DNA from: CAIZGX01 sp039805165
Lineage (GTDB): Bacteria > Bacteroidota > Bacteroidia > Flavobacteriales_D > Sanyastnellaceae
Assembly: GCA_039805165.1 (NCBI GenBank)
Contig: JBDLUS010000037.1
Span: 1 to 29,615 of the forward strand
Reading direction: 5' to 3'
DNA: 29,615 bases
Shown here: in pieces, positions 7,790-16,505 of the stretch
Numbering within the stretch: position 1 is the first letter of the stretch
How the letters are laid out: the number at the start of each line of letters is the position of its first letter
Notes under the pieces: model-generated
Told to the model about the DNA's origin: nothing
The model's input: only the letters and a program-made list of their open reading frames with translations
Database searches by the model: none
Made by a program: the position numbers and the translations under genes

Positions 7790-7820
7790 ATGTAGGCTAG
7801 AGTTCGTTAGATTTGCATTT

Positions 7821-7925
7821 ATAAGAGGGGAGAAAGGGTAAGAGAAGGTAAGAGAAGGTAAGAGAAGGTAAGAGAAGGTAAGTGAGGGGAAGAGAAGTTA
7901 AGAGAGGGTAAGAGAGGGTAAGACA
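7821..7925 (+). repeat. Decamer tandem repeat (AGAGAAGGTA), copy 2
   Basis: About ten 10-bp units. Four (7841-7880) are identical and the others carry one to four changes. This is the inverted counterpart of the array at 4911-4990: both keep four perfect units and both run through a GTAAGA(T/C)ATA unit into the same palindrome. Confidence 0.85.
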
Positions 7926-7928
7926 TAG

Positions 7929-7948
7929 GGTCGAAATATCTTTCGACC
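7929..7948 (+). repeat. 20-bp palindrome of decamer element, copy 2
   Basis: GGTCGAAATATCTTTCGACC, with perfect 8-bp arms around TATC. One base differs from copy 1. It lies about 55 nt upstream of the ethanolamine ammonia-lyase start and could affect its expression. Confidence 0.75.
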
Positions 7949-8002
7949 TAAGGTAAGACATGGGAAGAAATTAATTTTTGAATTCAGAGAAACAAAACAA
8001 AC

Positions 8003-10291
8003 ATGAAGCGTCGCGATTTTTTGAACAAACTAGGAATGGCGACGGTCTCCTACACACTCATTTCTGGCAAAGCCTTTGCCCATTCGGATCATTTTCGATT
8101 TGAAAAAATTGAGGTGCCTTCTCCATTGGTTGGAGAAGATTTGTTTCAATACATTCAACGTCAAAAAGGAAGTTTCGACATTACCCTTTACCGTCAATTG
8201 CTTGGCGCTGCGAATGAATTCAAAGAAGGTGATGAAATTGCTGGAATAGCCGCCGCAAGCGATGAAGATCGTTTAAAGGCTCGAATGCTTCTTGCTGAAA
8301 CCAACCTTGATAACATTCGCAAACATTCCGTTTTCACTGATGAACAATCGGAATTCATTGAACAATCGACACGCTCTTTTCAAGAAACTGAATCTGGAAA
8401 GGCCATTGGTAAACTTCGCATGCGAGAGTTCAAAGAGCTACTCTTGTTATCCAATGAGACTGAAATAAAAACGCTCCTTCCCTATTTAACAAGCGATATC
8501 ATCGCTTGTGTTGTGAAGCTCTTGTCGAACCAAGAACTCATAGACATTAGCAGCAAAATTTTCCATCCACTTCCCGGAACTCAAATGGGATCTAAGGGAT
8601 ACATGAGTGCGCGTGTTCAACCTAATTCTCCTACCGATAACATTGAAGACATTGTTTGGCAAGTCTTCGACGCTTGGAGTTATAGCGTGGGGGATTTGGT
8701 TCTAGGTAACAATCCCGTTTCAAGCAATCCGGAATCGGTTGCGAAAATTGAAATGGCTTTATACGATTTGCTTACCACCTTCAAACTAGAAAACACGCTT
8801 TCACATTCCGTGTTGGCGCACATTGATATTCAAGCCGAAGTAGAAAAGACCTACAACGGTCAGACCGGCATGTGGTTCCAAAGTATAGCTGGTACCGTCA
8901 AGGCGAATCAGACCTTCGATGTAACCATTGAAAAACTTAAGAAATACGCTTCGCAGCGCAAAGGTAAATTCGGACTCTATGCTGAGACCGGACAAGGTGC
9001 AGATGAAACGAACGGACATGGAGAAGGCTTCGACATGCTTATTCACGAGTCTCGTAAATACGGACTTTGGAGAGGGCTAAAACAAAAATTGAACGAAGAG
9101 TCTTGGGTTCATTTAAATGATGTCGCAGGATTCATTGGTCCGGAAGTTTTCAGAACGAAAGAACAATTGGTTCGCTGTTGCTTGGAAGATTTAGTGATGG
9201 GAAAATTACACGGACTCATGATTGGCTTGGACATTTGCACCACGCTGCACATGGATGTTTCGTTGGATGATTTGGACTGGTGCATTGATCAGATTATGCC
9301 TGCTAATCCTGGCTATCTGATGGCACTTCCAACAAAGAACGATCCGATGCTGAGTTACCTAACCACATCGTTTAGCGACCACCTGCGTATTCGTGAAAAG
9401 TTTGGCTACAAGATCAATGATGCCATGTGGGCGTTCTTCAAACAAATGGAAATTATTGGTGAAGACAATAAGCCATCGGCACACTTCGGAGATCCTGTGT
9501 GGATGTATTATCTATATCGAAAACTGAAAGGCGACTCGCGTTCGGCTGAAGAAATTTATGCTGAAGGACAAGGCTGCATAGCCCGTGTAAGAGAGCGCGG
9601 AGTGCCAATTGCCGATGGGTATGGATCGAATTATTGGGATATGAATCCTGATCTTGAGCAAGAAATTCGTTTGTTGTATGCCGATGCCAAGAAATGTCTC
9701 TGGGAAGAAACACCTTCGGATTTTAAGAAATCACTTACTAACGGAATAGCACTAGCCACCCTTTCTTCAGATAGAAAAGATTACATCTACCATCCGCAAT
9801 CGGGCGAACAACTTTCACGCGACAGTATTTACGCTTTGGAAATATTAAGATCGAATTGGAAGAATCAAACTCCCGATATTCAAATCATAATTTCTGACGG
9901 TTTAAACGTTTCTTCCATTCTTGATCAAGGACATTTGAAACCTTATGTGGAAGAATTGAATGTATTGTTGAAGGACAAATTCACGTTGAGTAAAAACAAT
10001 TTATTCATTCAACACGGAAGAGTTCGCGCGGGTTACCGTTGCGGCGAACATCTCTTTGGCGATTCTCTTTCAACAAATAAAAAATGTGTCTTACATATCA
10101 TTGGTGAACGTCCTGGAACCATGCACCACAACTATTCGGTTTACATTACCGTTGCGAAAGGTTCCGATTGGTTTATTGAAGGAAAAATAGACCACGACGT
10201 TACACGAGTAATCTCGGGCATTTCAGACACAGCGCTGCATCCGAAAGACGCAGCGAAAGAAACACTTCGTATTTTAACTGAACTTTTTTAG
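8003..10291 (+). CDS. Fused ethanolamine ammonia-lyase (EutB-EutC) with Tat-like signal
   Basis: 762 residues. Residues about 40-545 are EutB, the adenosylcobalamin-dependent large subunit that converts ethanolamine to acetaldehyde and ammonia: ETGQGADETNGHGEGFDM, LNDVAGFIGPEVFRT, EDLVMGKLHGLMIGLDICTT and MPANPGYLMALPTKNDPM are diagnostic. Residues about 575-762 are EutC: IQIIISDGLNVSS, GRVRAGYRCGEHLF, HIIGERPGTMHHNYSVY and GKIDHDVTRVISGISDTAL. EutC appears shortened at its N-terminus relative to separate EutC proteins. The first 26 residues (RRDFLNKLG, a hydrophobic stretch, then GKAFA) look like a twin-arginine signal, which is not expected of this enzyme. No eutA reactivase, microcompartment or permease gene lies nearby. 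The gene ends in a 4-nt convergent overlap with the next gene. Confidence 0.93.
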   Translation: MKRRDFLNKLGMATVSYTLISGKAFAHSDHFRFEKIEVPSPLVGEDLFQYIQRQKGSFDITLYRQLLGAANEFKEGDEIAGIAAASDEDRLKARMLLAETNLDNIRKHSVFTDEQSEFIEQSTRSFQETESGKAIGKLRMREFKELLLLSNETEIKTLLPYLTSDIIACVVKLLSNQELIDISSKIFHPLPGTQMGSKGYMSARVQPNSPTDNIEDIVWQVFDAWSYSVGDLVLGNNPVSSNPESVAKIEMALYDLLTTFKLENTLSHSVLAHIDIQAEVEKTYNGQTGMWFQSIAGTVKANQTFDVTIEKLKKYASQRKGKFGLYAETGQGADETNGHGEGFDMLIHESRKYGLWRGLKQKLNEESWVHLNDVAGFIGPEVFRTKEQLVRCCLEDLVMGKLHGLMIGLDICTTLHMDVSLDDLDWCIDQIMPANPGYLMALPTKNDPMLSYLTTSFSDHLRIREKFGYKINDAMWAFFKQMEIIGEDNKPSAHFGDPVWMYYLYRKLKGDSRSAEEIYAEGQGCIARVRERGVPIADGYGSNYWDMNPDLEQEIRLLYADAKKCLWEETPSDFKKSLTNGIALATLSSDRKDYIYHPQSGEQLSRDSIYALEILRSNWKNQTPDIQIIISDGLNVSSILDQGHLKPYVEELNVLLKDKFTLSKNNLFIQHGRVRAGYRCGEHLFGDSLSTNKKCVLHIIGERPGTMHHNYSVYITVAKGSDWFIEGKIDHDVTRVISGISDTALHPKDAAKETLRILTELF

Positions 10292-11121
10292 AACCTTAAC
10301 GCCCATCCAGCATTGATTAAAGGGAACGCTTTACCTTCTTTCAATAAATTAGAATTAATAGGATTCTCGGTGTCGACATTGTTATAAAGTAACGGTGTTT
10401 TCCCGAGGAAATATCCGCCTTCGATATAGACTACATTCTTTGGAGTTAAATAGAAATCGAAAAACGTTTTGAATTGCAATTCATTGTAACGGACAAAGGT
10501 GTTGTTGTCTTCACCGCGAAATGATCTTGTCATGGATCGAAAAGCCAATCCGGCATTCAAGCGAGAAGGAACAATGGAATAGGAGGCCTTAAAGCTCTGT
10601 GGAAGTGTGCCGAAAACGGAAAAACGGTCAGTTACTTTCCAATCAACTCCAACTAACGGAACAAAGAAATTTCCAAAGAATTCACGGTTGTAATACAGTC
10701 CGAATTTGTAGCGAAATTTCTCAGACTCTGTCACCGTGAACAAAGAGTAGACTCCAATTTGAAAAATATCTGAAAATGATGCGCTCAGATCTGCACCTGC
10801 TATTTTCGGAATGACTAAACCTGTGAATTTCCATTTAGGATTCTTCAATTGCACTTGCATGCCCAATGGCATTGTTATAGAAGAATATGTGGCAGACAAC
10901 GAATCTTTCTTCAAATCTAACTTCTCGTAATGTGCCCGAACAAAGAATGTATTTCCACTTTTAAAAACTTTCGGAATGAAAGCGTTCACGAATAAATCGT
11001 TGGTTTGCGCGCCGCTGGGCACGTTATACGATTGGCGATTGAACGAGAATATATCTACGAAATATTGAGCGCTGCTAGTAACAGTAACAACTAAAAAGAA
11101 AAGAGTGATTCGGAATTTCAT
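10288..11121 (-). CDS. Outer-membrane beta-barrel protein, DUF6268-like
   Basis: 277 residues with signal peptide (MKFRITLFFLVVTVTSSAQ). The mature part is a run of amphipathic strands (KFRYKFGLYYNREFFG, YNELQFKTFFDFYLTPKN, VVYIEGGYFLG) ending in a C-terminal aromatic strand (NAGWALRF), as expected for an outer-membrane barrel. The length and pattern resemble DUF6268, with moderate confidence. It is the last gene of the LacI operon, starting in an ATGA overlap with the preceding gene. Its stop overlaps the convergent EutBC stop by 4 nt. Confidence 0.75.
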   Translation of the reverse strand: MKFRITLFFLVVTVTSSAQYFVDIFSFNRQSYNVPSGAQTNDLFVNAFIPKVFKSGNTFFVRAHYEKLDLKKDSLSATYSSITMPLGMQVQLKNPKWKFTGLVIPKIAGADLSASFSDIFQIGVYSLFTVTESEKFRYKFGLYYNREFFGNFFVPLVGVDWKVTDRFSVFGTLPQSFKASYSIVPSRLNAGLAFRSMTRSFRGEDNNTFVRYNELQFKTFFDFYLTPKNVVYIEGGYFLGKTPLLYNNVDTENPINSNLLKEGKAFPLINAGWALRF

Positions 11122-12641
11122 TCGCTTACTATTTTTATTTTCTTGAATTGGACGAACTCCTTTCGTTTATTCCCAATAGACTCATCCTTATCCTTCGCAC
11201 GAAAAGTTTCCGTTATCAAATAATAGTCTTCATACCAATACTCAACATTTGAATTAAGAAGATTGGTAACTCGCTCAGACTCTTTTAAGTCTTTTTCTTT
11301 ATCAACAATATCAATTAACGGAGATTCCTCAATCCCTCCATTTTCAAGTGACACATGTCCAAAATTAAAGTTGTCCGCATAATAGAAATTCAACTTCGAT
11401 CCAACCAGCGCTGTACGGATGAACTCTTTCACATAGAACGGCTTATCCCAAATCGACAAGCTAAACGTGTAGTCTTTTATCTTTTCTAACTCTTGATTTA
11501 CTTGCAAAACAACAGCATGGGTGTATTGAAAACCGTCGAAGACATTCACTGTTTGTGTCACTGCTTTTCCATTTACATAAGTGGTTCTATACTCCTGTCT
11601 GTATGTTGGATAGAAGACTTCTCCAACGATAGTCCATGCGTTTTCATTGAAAACAACAGGGTGGGTAACCATATAGCACTTCGATTCAAAATTCTTCTTC
11701 CGATTCTTTTTACGTTCTACTCTCTTTTGAATTTTAGCATTGAACTGAGCATAAAAATCTTTAAAGTCATTGAAGTCAAAATCGCTTCGTTGAACGACTG
11801 CTCCATCTTTCAATTCCAAAATATACATACCTCTTGCAATGGTCGAGTTTTCTCCTGTTGCTCCGCAAATAAGCGAAGTATGCTCATCTAACCAAGTTAC
11901 ATTCCCATCGATAAGTAATTTTTCTTTCTGTGCAACAATGGATACGGGAGCACCTTGCACCTCGCCGAATTCGTTTATTGAAGCTATGTATTGCGAATCT
12001 ATCTTCTTGGGCTTGTAATTGAAAAACATCACTTGCAAGGAGGGAGCAGCTTCATCTGAACTCAAAAAAGAAACACGGTTCTTCTTCCCCATTCCAGGAA
12101 TGAAGGTAACGTGTTGAGTTCCTGTGAGCATGTTATAAACGAGAATGCAAGGAACATTCTTGACTGTACCCAAAATGAAAAATTTGTTTTTAAAACAAGC
12201 CGTAGATCCTCCGCCTAAAAAATCTAGATTTCCATGTGGTTCGAATTTCTTTTCTAGTTCAACATAAAGTTCTGTTCCTTCGAAAGTGCTGGTATTGAAG
12301 ACAACTGAATGAATCTCTCTATTCTTATCAATCATCATAGAGAAATAATATTCTCCCGACCCAGAAAGCGCATGCGTTCGAAAAATATTCTTCTCCGCAC
12401 ATTTTGTCTGAAACCTTCCTTCTTCCTCGAGATGCTCGTTATAGGCTACAAGCTCTAATTGATCGTCTTTTCCTTTTTCCGTAAGAATGGAATAGGTAAT
12501 TAACTTATTGTTTGGGGTTACACTTGTTGACACAACTCCGTTGTGTTCGAATCTTTTTTGTTCAACGATCTTTACCTGAGCGTTAACAGTGTAACTGGCG
12601 GTTAACCAGAGAAAAACCAGTACTATTCTCATTTTAGCCAT
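11118..12641 (-). CDS. Exported protein of unknown function, possibly beta-propeller
   Basis: 507 residues. The start is either ATG 12641 (MAKMRIVLVFLWL) or ATG 12632; both give a signal peptide ending near VNAQ. The body has repeated blade-like segments (KLITYSILTEKGKD, TACFKNKFFILGTV, GNVTWLDEHTSLICGATGEN, HAVVLQVNQELEKIKDYTF) suggestive of a beta-propeller, but I see no diagnostic motif and no T9SS domain. The start overlaps the lacI stop by 8 nt and the end overlaps the next gene by 4 nt, so it is the middle gene of a regulator-envelope protein operon. A role linked to the sugar locus is inferred from this position only. Confidence 0.7.
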   Translation of the reverse strand: MAKMRIVLVFLWLTASYTVNAQVKIVEQKRFEHNGVVSTSVTPNNKLITYSILTEKGKDDQLELVAYNEHLEEEGRFQTKCAEKNIFRTHALSGSGEYYFSMMIDKNREIHSVVFNTSTFEGTELYVELEKKFEPHGNLDFLGGGSTACFKNKFFILGTVKNVPCILVYNMLTGTQHVTFIPGMGKKNRVSFLSSDEAAPSLQVMFFNYKPKKIDSQYIASINEFGEVQGAPVSIVAQKEKLLIDGNVTWLDEHTSLICGATGENSTIARGMYILELKDGAVVQRSDFDFNDFKDFYAQFNAKIQKRVERKKNRKKNFESKCYMVTHPVVFNENAWTIVGEVFYPTYRQEYRTTYVNGKAVTQTVNVFDGFQYTHAVVLQVNQELEKIKDYTFSLSIWDKPFYVKEFIRTALVGSKLNFYYADNFNFGHVSLENGGIEESPLIDIVDKEKDLKESERVTNLLNSNVEYWYEDYYLITETFRAKDKDESIGNKRKEFVQFKKIKIVSE

Positions 12642-13629
12642 TGTTGCTTTTCAGAGACACTTCAAGTTCCAAATAGAAATCAGGCAGCATCTTTGAATTC
12701 TCATCGTTCATAATCGCAAGCATTCGCTCTGCGCTTTTCTGGCCGAGTAGAAACCCATCGTGATGAAAGTAATCGACCTTAAAATCGAAGAGATGCGGTA
12801 GAAAGCCATCGCTAATTGCGACTACATTCAGTTCTACGCCATTCTTCATTTCCGAATATACAAACTTCGAGCTCGCTGCCAAAAGCTCGTCGCTCATTAC
12901 AAACAAGCCATCGAATTTTTTCTTTTTAAATTCCTCTTCTACCATCAACTTGCCGTCTTCAAAATCTTTTACGAAGCACATTTCAAAGTTTGAAAACCCA
13001 GCCTTCTTCATTTCCTCTGAAAAACCTTTTGCACGCTTTCTCGAAATAGACATTTCAGAATTTCCTAAGAGAGCCAATATTCGTTTACAGCCTCTTTGAA
13101 CCAAATGATTCGCCGCCATTTTCGAGACATTGTAGTCATTTATCATTACTTCAAAGAACCCCTCCCGTTCAACACCCTTATCGAAAAGAACAAAAGGAAT
13201 ATCGTTTTCCACAAGCATTTCGAGATGAGGGATTGAATTTTCAGGATGCGTGATTGACAGTAATACTCCGTCTACATTTTGCTGAATGCAAATTTCAATA
13301 TTGCGCAATTCCTCTGAAAGATCGTTCTTACTTTGAAACACCATGAGTCGATAACCAAATTGCTTTATGTGGTCTTCAATTCCCTTAATCACCGATGGAA
13401 AAAAGTACATGGTAATTTCCGGAATGATTAAGGCAATCAATTTAGACTTCTTGTTTCGTAAACCAGAAGCAATGTGATTGGGACGATAGTTTAATTCTTC
13501 TGCCTTCTCTCGAATTTGTTTCGCCAATGACGGACTGATATCGGACTTATCGTTCAATGCTTTCGAGACAGTGCTCACTGACACACCAAGCATTTTAGCG
13601 AGATCTCGGATATTAATTCGGTTCGACAT
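12634..13629 (-). CDS. LacI-family transcriptional regulator
   Basis: 331 residues. The N-terminal helix-turn-helix and hinge (INIRDLAKMLGVSVSTVSKALNDKSDISPS, then EELNYRPNHIASGLRNKKS) are typical of LacI/GalR proteins. The remainder is a periplasmic-binding-protein-like effector domain (LIALIIPEITMYFFPSVIKGI, NVDGVLLSITHPE, DGLFVMSDELLA). It is divergent from the TonB receptor gene. Two overlapping palindromes with the family's central ACGT-type core lie 48-73 nt upstream of its start, so it probably represses both the receptor and itself. It heads an operon with two envelope-protein genes. The effector is not known; a sugar derived from the transported substrate is likely. Confidence 0.93.
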   Translation of the reverse strand: MSNRINIRDLAKMLGVSVSTVSKALNDKSDISPSLAKQIREKAEELNYRPNHIASGLRNKKSKLIALIIPEITMYFFPSVIKGIEDHIKQFGYRLMVFQSKNDLSEELRNIEICIQQNVDGVLLSITHPENSIPHLEMLVENDIPFVLFDKGVEREGFFEVMINDYNVSKMAANHLVQRGCKRILALLGNSEMSISRKRAKGFSEEMKKAGFSNFEMCFVKDFEDGKLMVEEEFKKKKFDGLFVMSDELLAASSKFVYSEMKNGVELNVVAISDGFLPHLFDFKVDYFHHDGFLLGQKSAERMLAIMNDENSKMLPDFYLELEVSLKSNNG

Positions 13630-13676
13630 GGTTTGGTGAATTAACGAAAAAATAAACGATGAAACAAGTTATCAAC

Positions 13677-13702
13677 CGAAAACGTTTTCGAAAACGTTTT
13701 CG
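13677..13702. promoter_or_regulatory. Double LacI-family operator
   Basis: Two perfect 14-bp palindromes CGAAAACGTTTTCG, at 13677-13690 and 13689-13702, share their terminal CG. Their centres are 12 bp apart, just over one helical turn. They sit in the 150-bp divergent region between the LacI regulator and the TonB receptor. Confidence 0.88.
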
Positions 13703-13779
13703 TTCCACTTACCTACTTCGGCCGTGTTAAGGGAATGAGATTTCGTCTTAAGATTGCGGAAAGGCTTAAACCAAAACCT

Positions 13780-16425
13780 ATGAAAAAAAGACTACTAAAA
13801 GGAATACTGACCGCATGCGGTGCACTATTCATCCCTTCTCTGTTAATGGCACAGGGAATTTTAGAGGGAACAATTAAAAACAAATCAGGCGAGACACTTG
13901 GCTTTAGTGTTGTTCGTGTTAAGAATGTGGGCAAAGGAGCTGCAGCTGATGAGGCTGGACACTACCGCATTGAGAAATTAGATGCGGGAACGTATCAAGT
14001 TGTTTATTCTTTCGTTGGATACGAAGAGCAAACGCAAAACGTACTTATTAATAACGGATCTACCACCACAGTAGATGTTGTTATGTCTTCAAGCAACTCG
14101 TTCGACGAAGTTGTTATTACTGGATTAATGAATCCAAAATCAGCGTTGGAATCTAGTATTTCAATTAGTACAATTACGCAGAAGCAAATCGACGAGATTT
14201 CAGCGCGTTCAACAGCGGAAATTTTCCGTTCTATTCCTGGTATTCGTTCTGAAGCGTCTGCCGGAGAGGGTAACACGAACATCACCGTTCGTGGTGTTCC
14301 AATTGCAACAGGAGGATCGAAGTATCTTCAATTGCAAGAAGACGGATTACCTGTTCTTCAGTTTGGTGATATCGCGTTCGGCACTGCCGATCAGTTTACA
14401 AAGTTCGATTACAACATTGGACGTATTGAAGCGGTTCGTGGTGGATCTGCGAGCACAGCGTCTTCTAACTCTCCAGCGGGTGTAATTAACTTAATCAGTA
14501 AGACTGGTGATAAGCAAGGGGGAAGTGTTGGTTCTACGTTCGGTATCGATTACAGAACACACCGTACCGACTTCGAATACGGAGCGCCAATTGCTAAGAA
14601 CATGACATTCCATGTTGGTGGATATTACAAGCAAGGCGATAGCCCTCGTGAAACCGGATTCACTTCAAACTACGGGGGGCAAATAAAGGCAAACTTAACT
14701 CGCTACTTCGAGAAGGGTTATGCTCGTTTATTCTTAAAGTATTTAGATGACAGAACACCTGCATACATGCCAATGCCAATTATGGTAAGTGGAACAAACG
14801 AAAACCCAGTATGGGAATCAGTTCCTGGATTCAGTGCGACACACGGTGCTCTTCAATCTCCATATTTAATGTCTAACTTAAGCACAGATGGAAACGGAAG
14901 TGTATACAGAAGCAATGTTGCAGATGGAATGCACTCTATTTCTAAGTCTATCGGAACTGAATTCGGTTTTGAATTGGGTAACGAATGGTACGTAACAAAC
15001 CGTGCTCGCATGGCTTGGAACAACGGTTCTTTCACCGCTCCATTCACCGCTGGTGTAGATTCTATGCAGAACATTGCAAATGGAATTGCTCCAGGTTACA
15101 CTTCATTAACTTATGCTTCAACTGGAGACGCCGTTGCAGCTAACGCAAATGGAAACGGTTTGTTGATGAGAACTCACTTGTTCGACACACGCTTGAATAA
15201 CTTCAACAACTTCACAAACGATTTCAACATCTCTAAAGATTTAGGAAAAGCTAAAGTAAACGTAGGTGTATACAAAGCATTCCAAACAATTAGCATGTCA
15301 TGGTTGTGGAACACATATCTTCAAGACGTGAACGATGCTGGATCACAATTGGTGAACGTAAGCAAAAACGACACAATGTATACGGACAACGGATTGGTTG
15401 CATACGGTGTTCCTGCTTGGGGAAACTGCTGCCACAGAAACATTGACACTTACTACGACATCACTGCTCCTTATGCAAACGTAGAATTGGAAGTAACAGA
15501 CAAAATTACTGCTGATGCAAGTGTACGTTTTGACAACGGTCATGTAACAGGATCATTTGCTGGTGGCGATGGACAAACTTCGGCGATTGACATGAACGGA
15601 GATGGAAGCATTAGCATTCCTGAACAAAATGTTGCTACAGTTGACAACCAAAACATTCGTCCTGTAAACTACGACTATAAGTACACTTCTTATTCTGCAG
15701 GTGTGAATTACTTAATGAATAAAGAAATGTCTTTGTTCGGACGTTACAGCAAAGGTGGAAGAGCTAACGCTGACCGTCTATTGTTTGGTCCGTACATCAA
15801 CGCTAACGGTTCAGCTAATGCAGACCTAAGTGCTGACATGGTTACTCAAGCTGAGTTGGGTTACAAATTGCGTAAAGAGCACTTCACCTTCAACGCTACT
15901 GCTTTCCGCGCTGTAACTGAAGAGCAAAACTACGAAGCTACTACACAACGTTCTTTGAACCGCGAATACACTGCAATGGGTCTTGAATTAGATGGAAGCT
16001 ACACTGTTAACGGATTCTCTATCCGTGGTGGTGTTACTTTGACTGACGCTGAAATTTCTAAAGATGCATTAAACGCTGAATTAGTTGGAAACCGTCCAAG
16101 AAGACAAGCTGGTACTATCTACAACTTCTCTCCTTCTTACACTTACAAAAACCACACCCTTGGTGTAAGTGCAATCGGAACAACTTCTTCTTACGCTCAA
16201 GATAACAATCAGTTAATCATGCCAGGTTACACCTACATGAATGTGTATTTGAACTTGAGAATTGCTGACGGATTGAACTTCATGATTAATGCAAACAACG
16301 TATTGGACACAATGGGTATCACTGAATCTGAAGCAGGTTCTATTACCGCTAACCGTGTGAACTACGTTGCTGCACGTTCTATCACTGGACGTTCAACATC
16401 TGCAACTTTACGCTTTACTTTTTAA
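13780..16425 (+). CDS. TonB-dependent outer-membrane receptor of the sugar locus
   Basis: 881 residues from the ATG at 13780, which opens the signal peptide (MKKRLLKGILTACGALFIPS, cut after LLMA); an upstream in-frame ATG at 13735 would add a charged non-signal stretch. Residues about 25-115 form a carboxypeptidase-regulatory-like domain (LEGTIKNKSGETLGFSVVRV, GHYRIEKLDAGTYQV). The plug follows (STAEIFRSIPGIRSEA, TNITVRGVPIATGG, GRIEAVRGGSASTASSNSPA), then a 22-strand-type barrel ending STSATLRFTF. Such receptors import ligands using TonB energy. There is no SusD partner next to it. An EF-hand-like loop occurs at 604-615 and a Cys-Cys pair in GNCCHRN. The 3' half uses a narrow, apparently optimal codon set, suggesting high expression. 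Confidence 0.92.
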   Translation: MKKRLLKGILTACGALFIPSLLMAQGILEGTIKNKSGETLGFSVVRVKNVGKGAAADEAGHYRIEKLDAGTYQVVYSFVGYEEQTQNVLINNGSTTTVDVVMSSSNSFDEVVITGLMNPKSALESSISISTITQKQIDEISARSTAEIFRSIPGIRSEASAGEGNTNITVRGVPIATGGSKYLQLQEDGLPVLQFGDIAFGTADQFTKFDYNIGRIEAVRGGSASTASSNSPAGVINLISKTGDKQGGSVGSTFGIDYRTHRTDFEYGAPIAKNMTFHVGGYYKQGDSPRETGFTSNYGGQIKANLTRYFEKGYARLFLKYLDDRTPAYMPMPIMVSGTNENPVWESVPGFSATHGALQSPYLMSNLSTDGNGSVYRSNVADGMHSISKSIGTEFGFELGNEWYVTNRARMAWNNGSFTAPFTAGVDSMQNIANGIAPGYTSLTYASTGDAVAANANGNGLLMRTHLFDTRLNNFNNFTNDFNISKDLGKAKVNVGVYKAFQTISMSWLWNTYLQDVNDAGSQLVNVSKNDTMYTDNGLVAYGVPAWGNCCHRNIDTYYDITAPYANVELEVTDKITADASVRFDNGHVTGSFAGGDGQTSAIDMNGDGSISIPEQNVATVDNQNIRPVNYDYKYTSYSAGVNYLMNKEMSLFGRYSKGGRANADRLLFGPYINANGSANADLSADMVTQAELGYKLRKEHFTFNATAFRAVTEEQNYEATTQRSLNREYTAMGLELDGSYTVNGFSIRGGVTLTDAEISKDALNAELVGNRPRRQAGTIYNFSPSYTYKNHTLGVSAIGTTSSYAQDNNQLIMPGYTYMNVYLNLRIADGLNFMINANNVLDTMGITESEAGSITANRVNYVAARSITGRSTSATLRFTF

Positions 16426-16463
16426 AAGTTTGATTTAAGGTCTAAAAAGTAAGACAACAAAAA

Positions 16464-16492
16464 AGAGGAGGCATTAACTTGCCTCCTTTTTT
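16464..16492 (+). terminator. Rho-independent terminator/attenuator after the TonB receptor gene
   Basis: GGAGGC (16467-16472) and GCCTCC (16481-16486) pair across an 8-nt loop, extended by A-T pairs, and are followed by six T. It stands 14 nt before the next start codon, so transcripts for the downstream trio must read through it or start within it. Confidence 0.85.
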
Positions 16493-16505
16493 CTATCGCT
16501 TCAGC

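Noticed and set aside
4890..7948. Composite transposon bounded by the inverted decamer elements
   Set aside because: No transposase, integrase or target-site duplication is visible, and the enclosed genes look like ordinary chromosomal genes.
8003..10291. Part of a eut microcompartment operon
   Set aside because: Neighbouring genes carry no shell protein, EutA, EutE or EutG signatures; the upstream side is repeats and the downstream gene is convergent.
13780..16425. SusC of a classical SusCD pair
   Set aside because: The receptor has a SusC-like regulatory N-domain, but no SusD lipoprotein gene adjoins it and the next genes are cytoplasmic enzymes.
16479..16505. TTG start for the glycosidase
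   Set aside because: It lies within the terminator hairpin and T run; the ATG at 16506 is the first start after it and aligns with the family N-terminus.
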